From assembly GCA_937967535.1 (NCBI GenBank), contig CALCMV010000017.1, forward strand, positions 1 through 8,798: a stretch of DNA of 8,798 bases. Reading direction: 5' to 3'. The position numbers and the translations under genes were made by a program. Under the pieces are notes generated by a model, which was not told where the DNA came from, searched no databases, and saw nothing but the letters and a program-made list of their open reading frames with translations. The stretch comes from an uncultured Saprospiraceae bacterium. Its GTDB lineage: Bacteria > Bacteroidota > Bacteroidia > Chitinophagales > Saprospiraceae. Positions 1-5,584 of the stretch are shown here, in pieces; positions within the stretch are counted from its first letter, which is position 1, and each line of letters starts with the position of its first letter.

Positions 1-63
1 CCTGTAAAGCAGTCAAAAATTAAAGATTTATCCGGCTACCCGTTTAAGTTTGCTCAACTTTGA
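1..63 (+). CDS. possible 3' end of an upstream gene (partial)
   Basis: Frame 1 is open from the window edge for 20 codons and ends in TGA at 61-63, with a predicted tail reading ...KIKDLSGYPFKFAQL. The other two forward frames close within the first 21 bases. The stretch is too short to recognise a family, and a 20-codon opening can occur by chance. It is listed only because the palindrome at 80-110 follows at a distance typical of a gene end. Confidence 0.3.
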   Translation, partial: PVKQSKIKDLSGYPFKFAQL

Positions 64-79
64 TAATCAGTAATTTACA

Positions 80-110
80 ATCCCGTACCGATAGCTATCG
101 GTATCGGGAT
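80..110. repeat. near-perfect palindrome, REP- or terminator-like
   Basis: The core TACCGATAGCTATCGGTA (86-103) is a perfect 18-bp palindrome. It is extended by outer arms ATCCCG (80-85) and CGGGAT (105-110) with one unpaired T at 104, giving a 15-bp stem. It lies 17 bp after the possible upstream stop codon. No clear T-run follows, so it is either a weak terminator or an intergenic palindromic repeat. Function is inferred; the symmetry is seen directly. Confidence 0.7.
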
Positions 111-476
111 CTTATTCAATGAATTGTAAAAAAACTATGAACTATGAACTGGCAACTATGAACTGATAGCCATTTATCCTGTACCAAACAAAGCCCATAC
201 AAACGCGATTTTTTTTTATTTTTTTTATGGGAAAAACGCCTGTTTTACCTTCCTGCAAAAAATATGACAGCCGTTCCTCAACAATCATTCAGGCAACACC
301 GCTTCGTATCAACCCCAAAAAACAATTGACACAAGCGATCCATTCAGACGAATATCGAAGCTACTATCTTGCTAATTAGATGTTTTGTATATCGAATGTT
401 GATGGACATTTCAGAGAATTTCGGCGACTACATATTCAACTTTAGTTAAAATGATTTTGTAAGAGCATGTTTGCTC
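111..476. other. gene-poor spacer upstream of glyA
   Basis: Apart from the heptamer array (133-167) this stretch shows two T-tracts (209-217 and 219-226) and a small hairpin with arms GAGCA (463-467) and TGCTC (472-476). One 50-codon ATG frame (227-379) has no recognisable product. I see no RNA gene in it on either strand. Confidence 0.5.
133..167. repeat. heptamer tandem repeat, consensus AACTATG
   Basis: Five contiguous 7-bp units in strict register: AACTATG at 133-139, 140-146 and 154-160, AACTGGC at 147-153 and AACTGAT at 161-167. It is one of several distinct 7/8-bp arrays in the spacers of this window. No gene overlaps it. Confidence 0.85.
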
Positions 477-502
477 AACGATTTGCAAAATCGTTTTACG
501 TT
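477..502 (+). repeat. dispersed palindromic repeat, copy 1
   Basis: This copy starts AACGATTTGCAAAATCG and ends TTTTACGTT, with internal dyad arms CGATTT and AAATCG. Bases 478-502 are an exact 25-bp reverse complement of 7992-8016. They also match 8048-8072 in direct orientation with three mismatches. The copy sits about 40 bp upstream of the glyA promoter. Confidence 0.85.
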
Positions 503-542
503 CCACTAAATTCCCATATAAACCAAATTTACTCAATTGGAA

Positions 543-574
543 TTTGCTATTTGCTACTCGGAACTTTACCTTTG
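543..574 (+). promoter_or_regulatory. glyA promoter, Bacteroidota type
   Basis: TTTG at 543-546 and TACCTTTG at 567-574 are separated by 20 bp. They match the Bacteroidota sigma-ABfr consensus TTTG...TAnnTTTG. Transcription would start near 580, giving a leader of about 20 nt before the ATG at 600. Confidence 0.65.
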
Positions 575-599
575 TAAATTCTAATTAGATTTGATACAA

Positions 600-1892
600 A
601 TGCGAAAAGATATACAGTTACAAGCCCTCTTGCACGAAGAACTCGAACGCCAACGCAATGGCATCGAACTCATTGCTTCCGAGAACTTTACAAGTTACGA
701 AGTAATGAAAACAATGGGAACTTGCCCGACCAATAAATACGCCGAAGGCTATCCGGGCAAACGCTACTATGGTGGCTGTGAGGTCGTTGATAAAATCGAA
801 CAACTCGCCATTGACCGCGCAAAAGAACTCTTTGGGGCAGCTTATGCGAATGTACAACCACACTCCGGCGCACAAGCAAATGCCGCAGTTTTCTTGGCGG
901 TACTCAAGCCCGGCGATACGACTTTGGGCTTCGATTTGTCGCATGGAGGGCATCTTTCGCATGGTTCGCCGGTCAATTTTTCGGGCAAAGTTTTTCGCCC
1001 GACTTTTTATGGCGTAGAGGAAGATACAGGAGTGATTGACATGGATAAAGTCGAGGAAATCGCCTTGCGCGAACAACCCAAACTCATTATTTGCGGCGCA
1101 TCGGCTTACTCACGCGATTGGGATTACAAACGTTTCCGCGAAATCGCCGATAAAGTAGGCGCATTGCTCTTGGGAGACATCGCGCATCCGGCAGGTTTGA
1201 TTGCCAAAGGACTGCTCAATGACCCGATTCCGCATTGTCATATCGTCACTACGACTACGCACAAAACCCTTCGCGGTCCGCGTGGTGGTTTGATTTTGAT
1301 GGGCGAAAATTTTGAAAACCCTTGGGGTTTGAAAACCAAGAAAGGCAATATTCGCAAAATGGCGGGCATCCTGAATAGCGGTGTTTTTCCCGGCACACAG
1401 GGCGGTCCCTTAGAACACGTCATTGCAGCAAAAGCAGTGGCATTCTACGAAGCCCTTCAACCGGAATTTAAAACTTACTGCGAACAAGTCATCACCAATG
1501 CTAAAGCTATGGCAGCGGCATTTGTCGAAAAGGGGTACAAAGTCATTTCCGGCGGTACAGACAATCACATGATGCTCATTGACCTGCGCTCAAAAGGCGT
1601 CACCGGAAAACTTGCCGAAAACACCCTCGTCAAAGCCGATATTACCATCAATAAAAATATGGTGCCATTCGATACCCAATCGCCTATGATAACATCGGGT
1701 ATGCGCGTAGGTTCGGCAGCGATTACGACACGCAGTTTTGGTGTAGAAGAATGTTTGCGAGTCGTAGACTGGATAGATGCCATTCTTTCTGACCCCGAAA
1801 ACGATAGCCTCATTCAAAACATTAAACAAGAAATTAATAATTTTATGGCTGATTTCCCCTTATACGAGGCAGAAACGGAAATGATTGCCTAA
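600..1892 (+). CDS. glyA: serine hydroxymethyltransferase
   Basis: PLP enzyme of the cytosol that interconverts serine and glycine while making 5,10-methylene-tetrahydrofolate, the main entry of one-carbon units. The 430-residue length is normal for the family. Family signatures are the N-terminal GIELIASENF, the AEGYPGKRYYGG segment, SGAQAN, a GDIAHPAGL segment holding the PLP-ring Asp and His, and the Schiff-base motif TTTTHKTLRGPRGG with the PLP lysine at K222. The C-terminal part carries the folate-side region with the SGMRVG loop. ATG at 600 is chosen. The frame is open upstream to a TTG at 591, but family proteins begin close to this Met and it fits the promoter at 543-574. No ribosome binding site is visible, as is normal for this phylum. 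It stands alone, followed by a long octamer-repeat hairpin. Identification is very secure. Confidence 0.97.
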   Translation: MRKDIQLQALLHEELERQRNGIELIASENFTSYEVMKTMGTCPTNKYAEGYPGKRYYGGCEVVDKIEQLAIDRAKELFGAAYANVQPHSGAQANAAVFLAVLKPGDTTLGFDLSHGGHLSHGSPVNFSGKVFRPTFYGVEEDTGVIDMDKVEEIALREQPKLIICGASAYSRDWDYKRFREIADKVGALLLGDIAHPAGLIAKGLLNDPIPHCHIVTTTTHKTLRGPRGGLILMGENFENPWGLKTKKGNIRKMAGILNSGVFPGTQGGPLEHVIAAKAVAFYEALQPEFKTYCEQVITNAKAMAAAFVEKGYKVISGGTDNHMMLIDLRSKGVTGKLAENTLVKADITINKNMVPFDTQSPMITSGMRVGSAAITTRSFGVEECLRVVDWIDAILSDPENDSLIQNIKQEINNFMADFPLYEAETEMIA

Positions 1893-1900
1893 CTGAATGA

Positions 1901-1964
1901 TGAGTTGTTGAATTATTGAGTTGTTGAGTTGTCGAATTGTCGAATTGTTGAGTTATTGAATTAA
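1901..1964. repeat. octamer tandem repeat, left arm, consensus YGARTTRT
   Basis: Eight contiguous 8-bp units in unbroken register, such as TGAGTTGT (1901-1908, 1917-1924, 1925-1932) and CGAATTGT (1933-1940, 1941-1948). The array begins 8 bp after the glyA stop codon. It is the inverted counterpart of the array at 1975-2070, so the two can pair into a very long imperfect hairpin with a 10-nt spacer. Confidence 0.9.
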
Positions 1965-1974
1965 TACACTTCCA

Positions 1975-2070
1975 ACAATTCATTAACTCAACAACTCGCC
2001 AACTCAACAACTCGTCAGCCCAACAATTCGTCAGCCCAACAATTCGTCAATTCGTCAACCCAACAACTCG
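1975..2070. repeat. octamer tandem repeat, right arm, consensus ACAAYTCR
   Basis: Twelve contiguous 8-bp units in register, such as ACAACTCG (1991-1998, 2007-2014, 2063-2070) and ACAATTCG (2023-2030, 2039-2046). There is a higher-order 16-bp period (TCAGCCCA plus ACAATTCG, 2015-2046). It is the reverse complement type of the left arm. It runs to within 6 bp of the ATG of the next gene, so that gene has no separate promoter region unless the promoter lies inside the repeat. Confidence 0.9.
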
Positions 2071-2076
2071 TTAACA

Positions 2077-2508
2077 ATGAATCGTTTACTAATATTAATT
2101 GCAGGTATTTTGGCTTTGTGTGTCATAACCATGAGTTATTCATGCGAAGAAGGTGTATGGATGGAATTTGATGAAGCCAAAAAAGGTGAATATATTGCTT
2201 CTCGTTATATTGAAGATTCTACTCGAATGAACCTTACTCCCGTAGCGAGTGTAGTGGAATATTTGAAAGAAGGCGTTGTAGTAGCCGAAAAAATCCGTAT
2301 CGTAGATAGTGGCGGTGTCAAATGTGCCTGCTCTCGCCGCAAGCATGGAAATTGCCTTTGCAAATTGCCCAATAACAAACGCAAAGAGTGCAATGAGAAA
2401 GACGGTGACAAACCTGGCGCCCCGGATGTCTGCCGAAGAGAGAAGTACATTCGTGTATTGGTCTTGGAAGAGTATGTGAGGCGGATGGAACGATTGGGAT
2501 TTGAATAA
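2077..2508 (+). CDS. small exported Cys-rich protein, possible lipoprotein
   Basis: I do not recognise the family. The 143-residue product starts with a typical export signal (MNRLLILIAGILALCVITM) ending in SYSC at residues 20-23. This could be a weak lipobox with C23 as the lipidated cysteine, or a signal peptidase I site nearby. The mature part is charged. It has a central cluster of six cysteines (C83, C85, C93, C95, C105, C119), the first four forming CxC-x7-CxC, followed by a basic, charged C-terminus. In an exported protein such a cluster suggests disulfides or metal binding; this is inference. The ATG at 2077 is directly preceded by the octamer repeat and has no Shine-Dalgarno. It converges on the DUF937 gene, and its stop codon overlaps the A/T tract of the terminator at 2507-2534. 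Confidence 0.62.
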   Translation: MNRLLILIAGILALCVITMSYSCEEGVWMEFDEAKKGEYIASRYIEDSTRMNLTPVASVVEYLKEGVVVAEKIRIVDSGGVKCACSRRKHGNCLCKLPNNKRKECNEKDGDKPGAPDVCRREKYIRVLVLEEYVRRMERLGFE

Positions 2509-2534
2509 AAAAAGCCATCCCATACGGAATGGCT
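2507..2534 (-). terminator. intrinsic terminator of the DUF937 gene
   Basis: Stem arms AGCCAT (2513-2518) and ATGGCT (2529-2534) pair around a 10-nt loop. Read on the minus strand they are followed by seven Ts (the A-tract 2507-2513). It lies about 50 bp past the DUF937 stop and overlaps the stop codon of the convergent gene, so it may also affect transcripts from the + strand. Confidence 0.6.
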
Positions 2535-2557
2535 CTCATATCTTACGTTAGCCCATG

Positions 2558-2582
2558 GACTATTGACCATCGACTACCGACC
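2558..2582. repeat. heptamer tandem repeat, consensus GACYAYY
   Basis: Units GACTATT (2558-2564), GACCATC (2565-2571), GACTACC (2572-2578) and a partial GACC (2579-2582) are in 7-bp register. The array ends 3 bp from the DUF937 stop codon. On the same strand its phase-shifted unit CGACTAC is close to the CGTCTAC unit of the array at 4155-4210. Confidence 0.65.
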
Positions 2583-2585
2583 AAT

Positions 2586-3197
2586 TTATCTTCTACCGAA
2601 TAAGCTACTCAAAATACCAAGACCTTTTTGAGCAATATCAGCGTCGATTTTACCATCGCCATCTTTATCCAGCAAACTGCCGATAAAGCCGCGTTGTTCG
2701 GGCGTTTGTTCGACTTCTTGCTCGCGTTCTGCGTCTTTGAGCAACATAGCGATGTCAAAATCATCAAGATTATTTTGACGTTTTTGTTTGCCCAATTGTC
2801 CCAACACGATAGGTGCAAGTGTCTCCAATAAACCTTGCGTTGCATTGCTATCCAAACCTGTATCACGGCTGATGACCTGCTCCACATTGCTTCTTCTATC
2901 GCCCAAAAGGTGACGCAAAATTCCTGCACCATCCGTTGTTTTATTTTGCTGTGTATTACCGTCAAGGAAGCCGGTCAAATTGTCTAATAAGCTACCGTCG
3001 TGGTCGCGCTCCAATGCATTATTGAGTGAACGTGCGCCATCTTTGTTAGAAGCATTTTTAGCAAGAGATTTGATAAGCATCGGCATAGCAAGGCTAATCG
3101 CTGCACGAGTCAATTTACTATCAACACCCATTTTTTTTGCCATGTGATTCACAGCAGTTGTACCCAATGTCTGAGTAAGCATATCCATTAATGCCAT
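2586..3197 (-). CDS. DUF937 family protein with EF-hand-like C-terminal loop
   Basis: 203 residues, mostly helical, soluble, with no signal peptide. Residues 1-140 look like the DUF937 (YidB-like) domain: an amphipathic start MALMDMLTQTLG, then LAMPMLIKSLAKNA, GILRHLLGDRR and GLLETLAPIVLGQLGKQ. Many bacteria carry this domain and its function is unknown. The C-terminus has a calcium-loop-like motif DKDGDGKIDADI (residues 177-188). Asp occupies the first, third and fifth positions and Gly the sixth, but Ile stands where EF-hands have Glu, so it resembles the dockerin-type or relaxed DxDxDG loops. A GLGILSSLFGRR tail ends the protein. ATG at 3197 is well supported, being the first Met of the domain. 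It is monocistronic, convergent with the gene at 2077 and divergent from dodecin. Confidence 0.9.
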   Translation of the reverse strand: MALMDMLTQTLGTTAVNHMAKKMGVDSKLTRAAISLAMPMLIKSLAKNASNKDGARSLNNALERDHDGSLLDNLTGFLDGNTQQNKTTDGAGILRHLLGDRRSNVEQVISRDTGLDSNATQGLLETLAPIVLGQLGKQKRQNNLDDFDIAMLLKDAEREQEVEQTPEQRGFIGSLLDKDGDGKIDADIAQKGLGILSSLFGRR

Positions 3198-3563
3198 AAT
3201 TTTCTTTGTTTAAATTTTGTGTGAAATTAAAAGGTTTTATTGTTTCATCGTTCTACTATTTTCATAATTATATTGACGGATGCCTTCATTGTTAATGTAT
3301 TTTTTTGCTTATCAAAAATATCAAACAACAATAAAGCAATCTATCAATGAAACCATGAAGCATAAATAATCGAACCATGAAGCCATGACCTCGTTCAAAA
3401 TTTAGGACAGCAAATATAGTGAAAGTCACACACTTTTACTAATCTAATTTTCCGTTACAACATGGCTTACCAACGTCTAATGAATTGATAACTCATTTCT
3501 TTTGAAATGGATTTTTATTAATTAATTAAAAATAAGTGCAACAAAATAATTTTAAATTTTTAA

Positions 3564-3594
3564 AACACTCATTTTTTTATGAAAAATGAGTGTT
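3564..3594. terminator. 13-bp perfect hairpin, terminator-like or regulatory
   Basis: Arms AACACTCATTTTT (3564-3576) and AAAAATGAGTGTT (3582-3594) pair perfectly around TTATG. A run of eight Ts follows on the + strand at 3604-3611, about 10 nt after the stem, rather far for a standard terminator. No + strand gene precedes it. It lies between two divergent genes, so its role is unclear. Confidence 0.45.
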
Positions 3595-3674
3595 GGTCAT
3601 GTATTTTTTTTGAGTTTAAAATTTATTTTATTCAAAAGAAAAACAATGTATTACACATCAATTTAAACTTAAAC

Positions 3675-3706
3675 TTGCACTTTCTCGATAATTCGGGATA
3701 AACTTC
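3675..3706 (+). promoter_or_regulatory. possible dodecin promoter
   Basis: TTG at 3675-3677 and TAAACTTC at 3699-3706 have a 21-bp gap. The second box is an imperfect match to TAnnTTTG. If real, transcription starts within a few bases of the ATG at 3713, so the mRNA would be leaderless or nearly so. Confidence 0.35.
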
Positions 3707-3712
3707 ACATTT

Positions 3713-3913
3713 ATGGCAGTTATTAAAGTTGTAGAAATTATGTCTGAATCTTCAAAAAGTTGGGAAGATGCGACAGCTAATGCAATCAAAAAAGCAGGTA
3801 AAAGTATCAAAAGTATTCGTTCAGCTTATGTACAAAGTCAGAGCGTTGTTGTAAAAAACAATAAAGTAAGCGGATATCGCATCAACTTAAAAGTATCTTT
3901 TGAGGTGCAATAA
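3713..3913 (+). CDS. dodecin family flavin-binding protein
   Basis: 66 residues, the usual dodecin length. Dodecins assemble into hollow dodecamers that store or buffer flavins (FMN, lumichrome, riboflavin) in the cytosol. The pattern fits throughout: beta-1 MAVIKVVEIMSES, helix with the conserved SWEDATANAIKKAGK (16-30), then IKSIRSAYVQSQSVVV (32-47) and the closing strands YRINLKVSFEVQ (55-66). In the classical flavin-binding dodecins a Trp stacks against the flavin at the position filled here by Tyr (Y39 in RSAYV). Aromatic stacking may be kept, or binding may be weaker; this is inference. The gene is monocistronic and is followed 4 bp after its stop by a long octamer-repeat hairpin. Confidence 0.94.
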   Translation: MAVIKVVEIMSESSKSWEDATANAIKKAGKSIKSIRSAYVQSQSVVVKNNKVSGYRINLKVSFEVQ

Positions 3914-3915
3914 AG

Positions 3916-4060
3916 ATAATGCGACAATGCTGAAATGCGACAATGTTTAATGAATGAATTTTGAATGAAAGAATGAATGAATCGCACGAAATTTATTCAT
4001 TCATTGAAAATTCATTCACTCATTCATTGTCGCATTATCGTATTTCAGCATTGTAGCATT
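3916..4060. repeat. opposed 8-bp repeat arms forming a long imperfect hairpin
   Basis: The left arm (3916-3983) opens with 8-bp units AATGCGAC (3918-3925), AATGCTGA (3926-3933), AATGCGAC (3934-3941), AATGTTTA (3942-3949), then passes into AATGAATG-type units. The right arm (3991-4060) is the approximate reverse complement, with AATGAATG units first and CGCATTAT, CAGCATTG and TAGCATT blocks last. The spacer between arms is about 8 nt. It may end dodecin transcripts. The following permease frame is spuriously open into it. Confidence 0.85.
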
Positions 4061-4131
4061 AAAAAACCTAACTTTCATCTAAACTTTCCTGCCTTTCTTC
4101 TAATTTCATCTTTTACAAATAAAATAAATAT

Positions 4132-4139
4132 TAATTTTG
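4132..4139 (+). promoter_or_regulatory. probable -7 box of the permease promoter
   Basis: TAATTTTG matches TAnnTTTG exactly. A proper TTG at the expected upstream distance is missing; only a TTTT (4111-4114) lies near it. Transcription would begin near 4145 and the heptamer array 4155-4210 would form the whole leader. Confidence 0.4.
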
Positions 4140-4154
4140 AGGGAAATAAAAATC

Positions 4155-4210
4155 CGTTAGTCGTCTCACGCTTGCCGTCTGCCGTCTACCATCAACCGTC
4201 CACCGTTGCT
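4155..4210. repeat. heptamer tandem repeat ending at a start codon, consensus CGTCYAC
   Basis: Eight contiguous 7-bp units in perfect register: CGTTAGT (4155), CGTCTCA (4162), CGCTTGC (4169), CGTCTGC (4176), CGTCTAC (4183), CATCAAC (4190), CGTCCAC (4197) and CGTTGCT (4204-4210). The next base is the A of the permease ATG. The array thus fills the predicted 5' leader between promoter and start. Confidence 0.88.
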
Positions 4211-5446
4211 ATGCAATTAATCGAAAACATACGCCTTGCGTTTCAGTCCATTCGAGCCAATATCCTTCGTGCGATATTGACCTTGATAATTATTGCCTTT
4301 GGTATCATGGCATTGGTCGGGATATTGACCGCGATTGATGGGATTAATGCCTCCTTGAGCAGCAGCCTCGCAAGTATGGGCGCGAATACCTTCAACGTAG
4401 TACGCAAAGGCGATGGACTTGGCGGTGGTCGTCGGAATAGAAAGCGAGGTCCGGCTATCTCTTACGACCAAGCCGTAGAATTTAGAGAACGCTATGATTT
4501 TCCGGCGCAGGTATCTGTCTCCGAGCGTGGTACAACACTCGCAACGGTCAGATTTAAAGAGGAAAAAACCAACCCGAATACCATTGTCATGGGGATTGAC
4601 GATAATTACCTTGAAGTAGCCGGATATACCCTCGATGCAGGGCGCAATATCAGTTTTGAAGAAGCCTATGGCGGACGCAGTGTGGCACTCATCGGTCAGG
4701 ATGTAATAAAGAAAATTTTCCCCGATACAAATTATGACGAAATCCTCGAAAGCATCATTTCCGTCAATAATGTCAAATATAAAATCGTCGGAATACTCGC
4801 TACCAAAGGCTCGAGCGGTTCATTTGCCGGAGATAGGAATGTCCTGATTCCACTGTATAACCTCAAACGTCAATTTGCCCTCCAAAATAATTCTTACAAC
4901 CTCTCCGTAAGCCTCGATAATGCGCTGGATATTGATGCCGCGATTGATGAAGCGATAGGCGTATTCAGAGGTGTACGCGGCTTGAAAATCGCAGAAGACA
5001 ACGATTTTGAAATGACCAAAAGCGATGGTTTATTCGACCTTGTGCAAGAAAATACAGCGTACATTCGTATGGCGACTATATTTATAGGCATCATCACACT
5101 CTTGGGGGCAGCGATTGGTCTGATGAATATTATGTTGGTATCTGTCACCGAGCGCACCCGCGAAATTGGTATCACCAAAGCCATCGGCGCAACACGTCGA
5201 AATATTCTCATTCAATTCCTCACCGAAGCGATTGTGATTTGTCAATTGGGTGGTTTGTTGGGCATTATCTTGGGCGTAGCTGCCGGATTTGGCGTGACAA
5301 AATTGTTGGGCGGTACATTTGCACTCCCCTGGGCGTGGATGTTTTTGGGGGTGACGGTTTGCTTCATTGTGGGTTTGCTGTCGGGGCTTTATCCGGCACT
5401 CAAAGCGGCAAGACTTGACCCGATTGAATCGCTGCGTTATGAGTGA
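4211..5446 (+). CDS. ABC transporter permease, MacB/FtsX family
   Basis: Inner-membrane subunit of a type VII (MacB-like) ABC transporter, the class that drives export or lipoprotein extraction across the periplasm. 411 residues. A cytoplasmic start MQLIENIRLAFQSIRANILR leads into TM1 (about 22-42). A periplasmic core domain (about 45-285, MacB_PCD type) follows, then the FtsX domain with TM2 (about 288-310), the coupling segment SVTERTREIGITKAIGATRR, TM3 (about 340-362) and TM4 (about 374-396), ending in YPALKAARLDPIESLRYE, a family hallmark. The frame is open back to an ATG at 3977, but those 78 codons translate repeats and spacer, so ATG 4211 is the start. No ATPase or adaptor gene lies nearby. 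The substrate cannot be told from sequence. Confidence 0.94.
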   Translation: MQLIENIRLAFQSIRANILRAILTLIIIAFGIMALVGILTAIDGINASLSSSLASMGANTFNVVRKGDGLGGGRRNRKRGPAISYDQAVEFRERYDFPAQVSVSERGTTLATVRFKEEKTNPNTIVMGIDDNYLEVAGYTLDAGRNISFEEAYGGRSVALIGQDVIKKIFPDTNYDEILESIISVNNVKYKIVGILATKGSSGSFAGDRNVLIPLYNLKRQFALQNNSYNLSVSLDNALDIDAAIDEAIGVFRGVRGLKIAEDNDFEMTKSDGLFDLVQENTAYIRMATIFIGIITLLGAAIGLMNIMLVSVTERTREIGITKAIGATRRNILIQFLTEAIVICQLGGLLGIILGVAAGFGVTKLLGGTFALPWAWMFLGVTVCFIVGLLSGLYPALKAARLDPIESLRYE

Positions 5447-5447
5447 T

Positions 5448-5471
5448 GTAGCGCGATACTTCCAGTTCGCG
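5448..5471 (+). repeat. GTAG-headed REP-like element, degenerate copy
   Basis: GTAG (5448-5451) is followed by stem arms CGCGA (5452-5456) and TCGCG (5467-5471). It starts 2 bp after the permease TGA. It aligns with the element at 6696-6724, sharing GTAGCGCG and ACTTCCAGT, but has lost a few bases of the right arm. Confidence 0.65.
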
Positions 5472-5584
5472 TTTGCATTATTTCCCCAAAAAGCGTAATT
5501 TTAAAATCAAACGAATGTCATCTAAAAAACGCTAAAATAAAGTAGTAAAACGTTGATTTTCCTATCTTATAAAAACTATTTCTC

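Larger units (their letters stand above)
3198..3712. other. divergent AT-rich spacer between the DUF937 gene and dodecin
   Basis: This 515-bp stretch holds no credible gene. It contains imperfect GAACCATGAAGC-type repeats (3349-3361 and 3371-3388). It also has an imperfect inverted partner at 3238-3255 reading TTTATTGTTTCATCGTTC, a perfect 13-bp hairpin at 3564-3594, and the dodecin promoter at its right end. The region is very AT-rich, with many A- and T-tracts. Confidence 0.6.

Noticed and set aside
227..379. 50-codon ATG frame (MGKTPVLPSCKKYDSRSS...) in the first spacer
   Set aside because: It has no recognisable family, no promoter box and no ribosome binding site; it follows T-tracts and is short enough to arise by chance.
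591..599. TTG start three codons upstream of the glyA ATG
   Set aside because: ATG 600 fits the family start and the promoter spacing, so the TTG is not needed.
1901..2070. CRISPR array as an explanation for the repeats
   Set aside because: The units are 8 bp and contiguous without spacers, and no cas genes are present.
3977..4210. 78-codon upstream extension of the permease frame from ATG 3977
   Set aside because: It translates the octamer hairpin and the heptamer array; the family N-terminus begins at ATG 4211, and a promoter box lies inside the extension.
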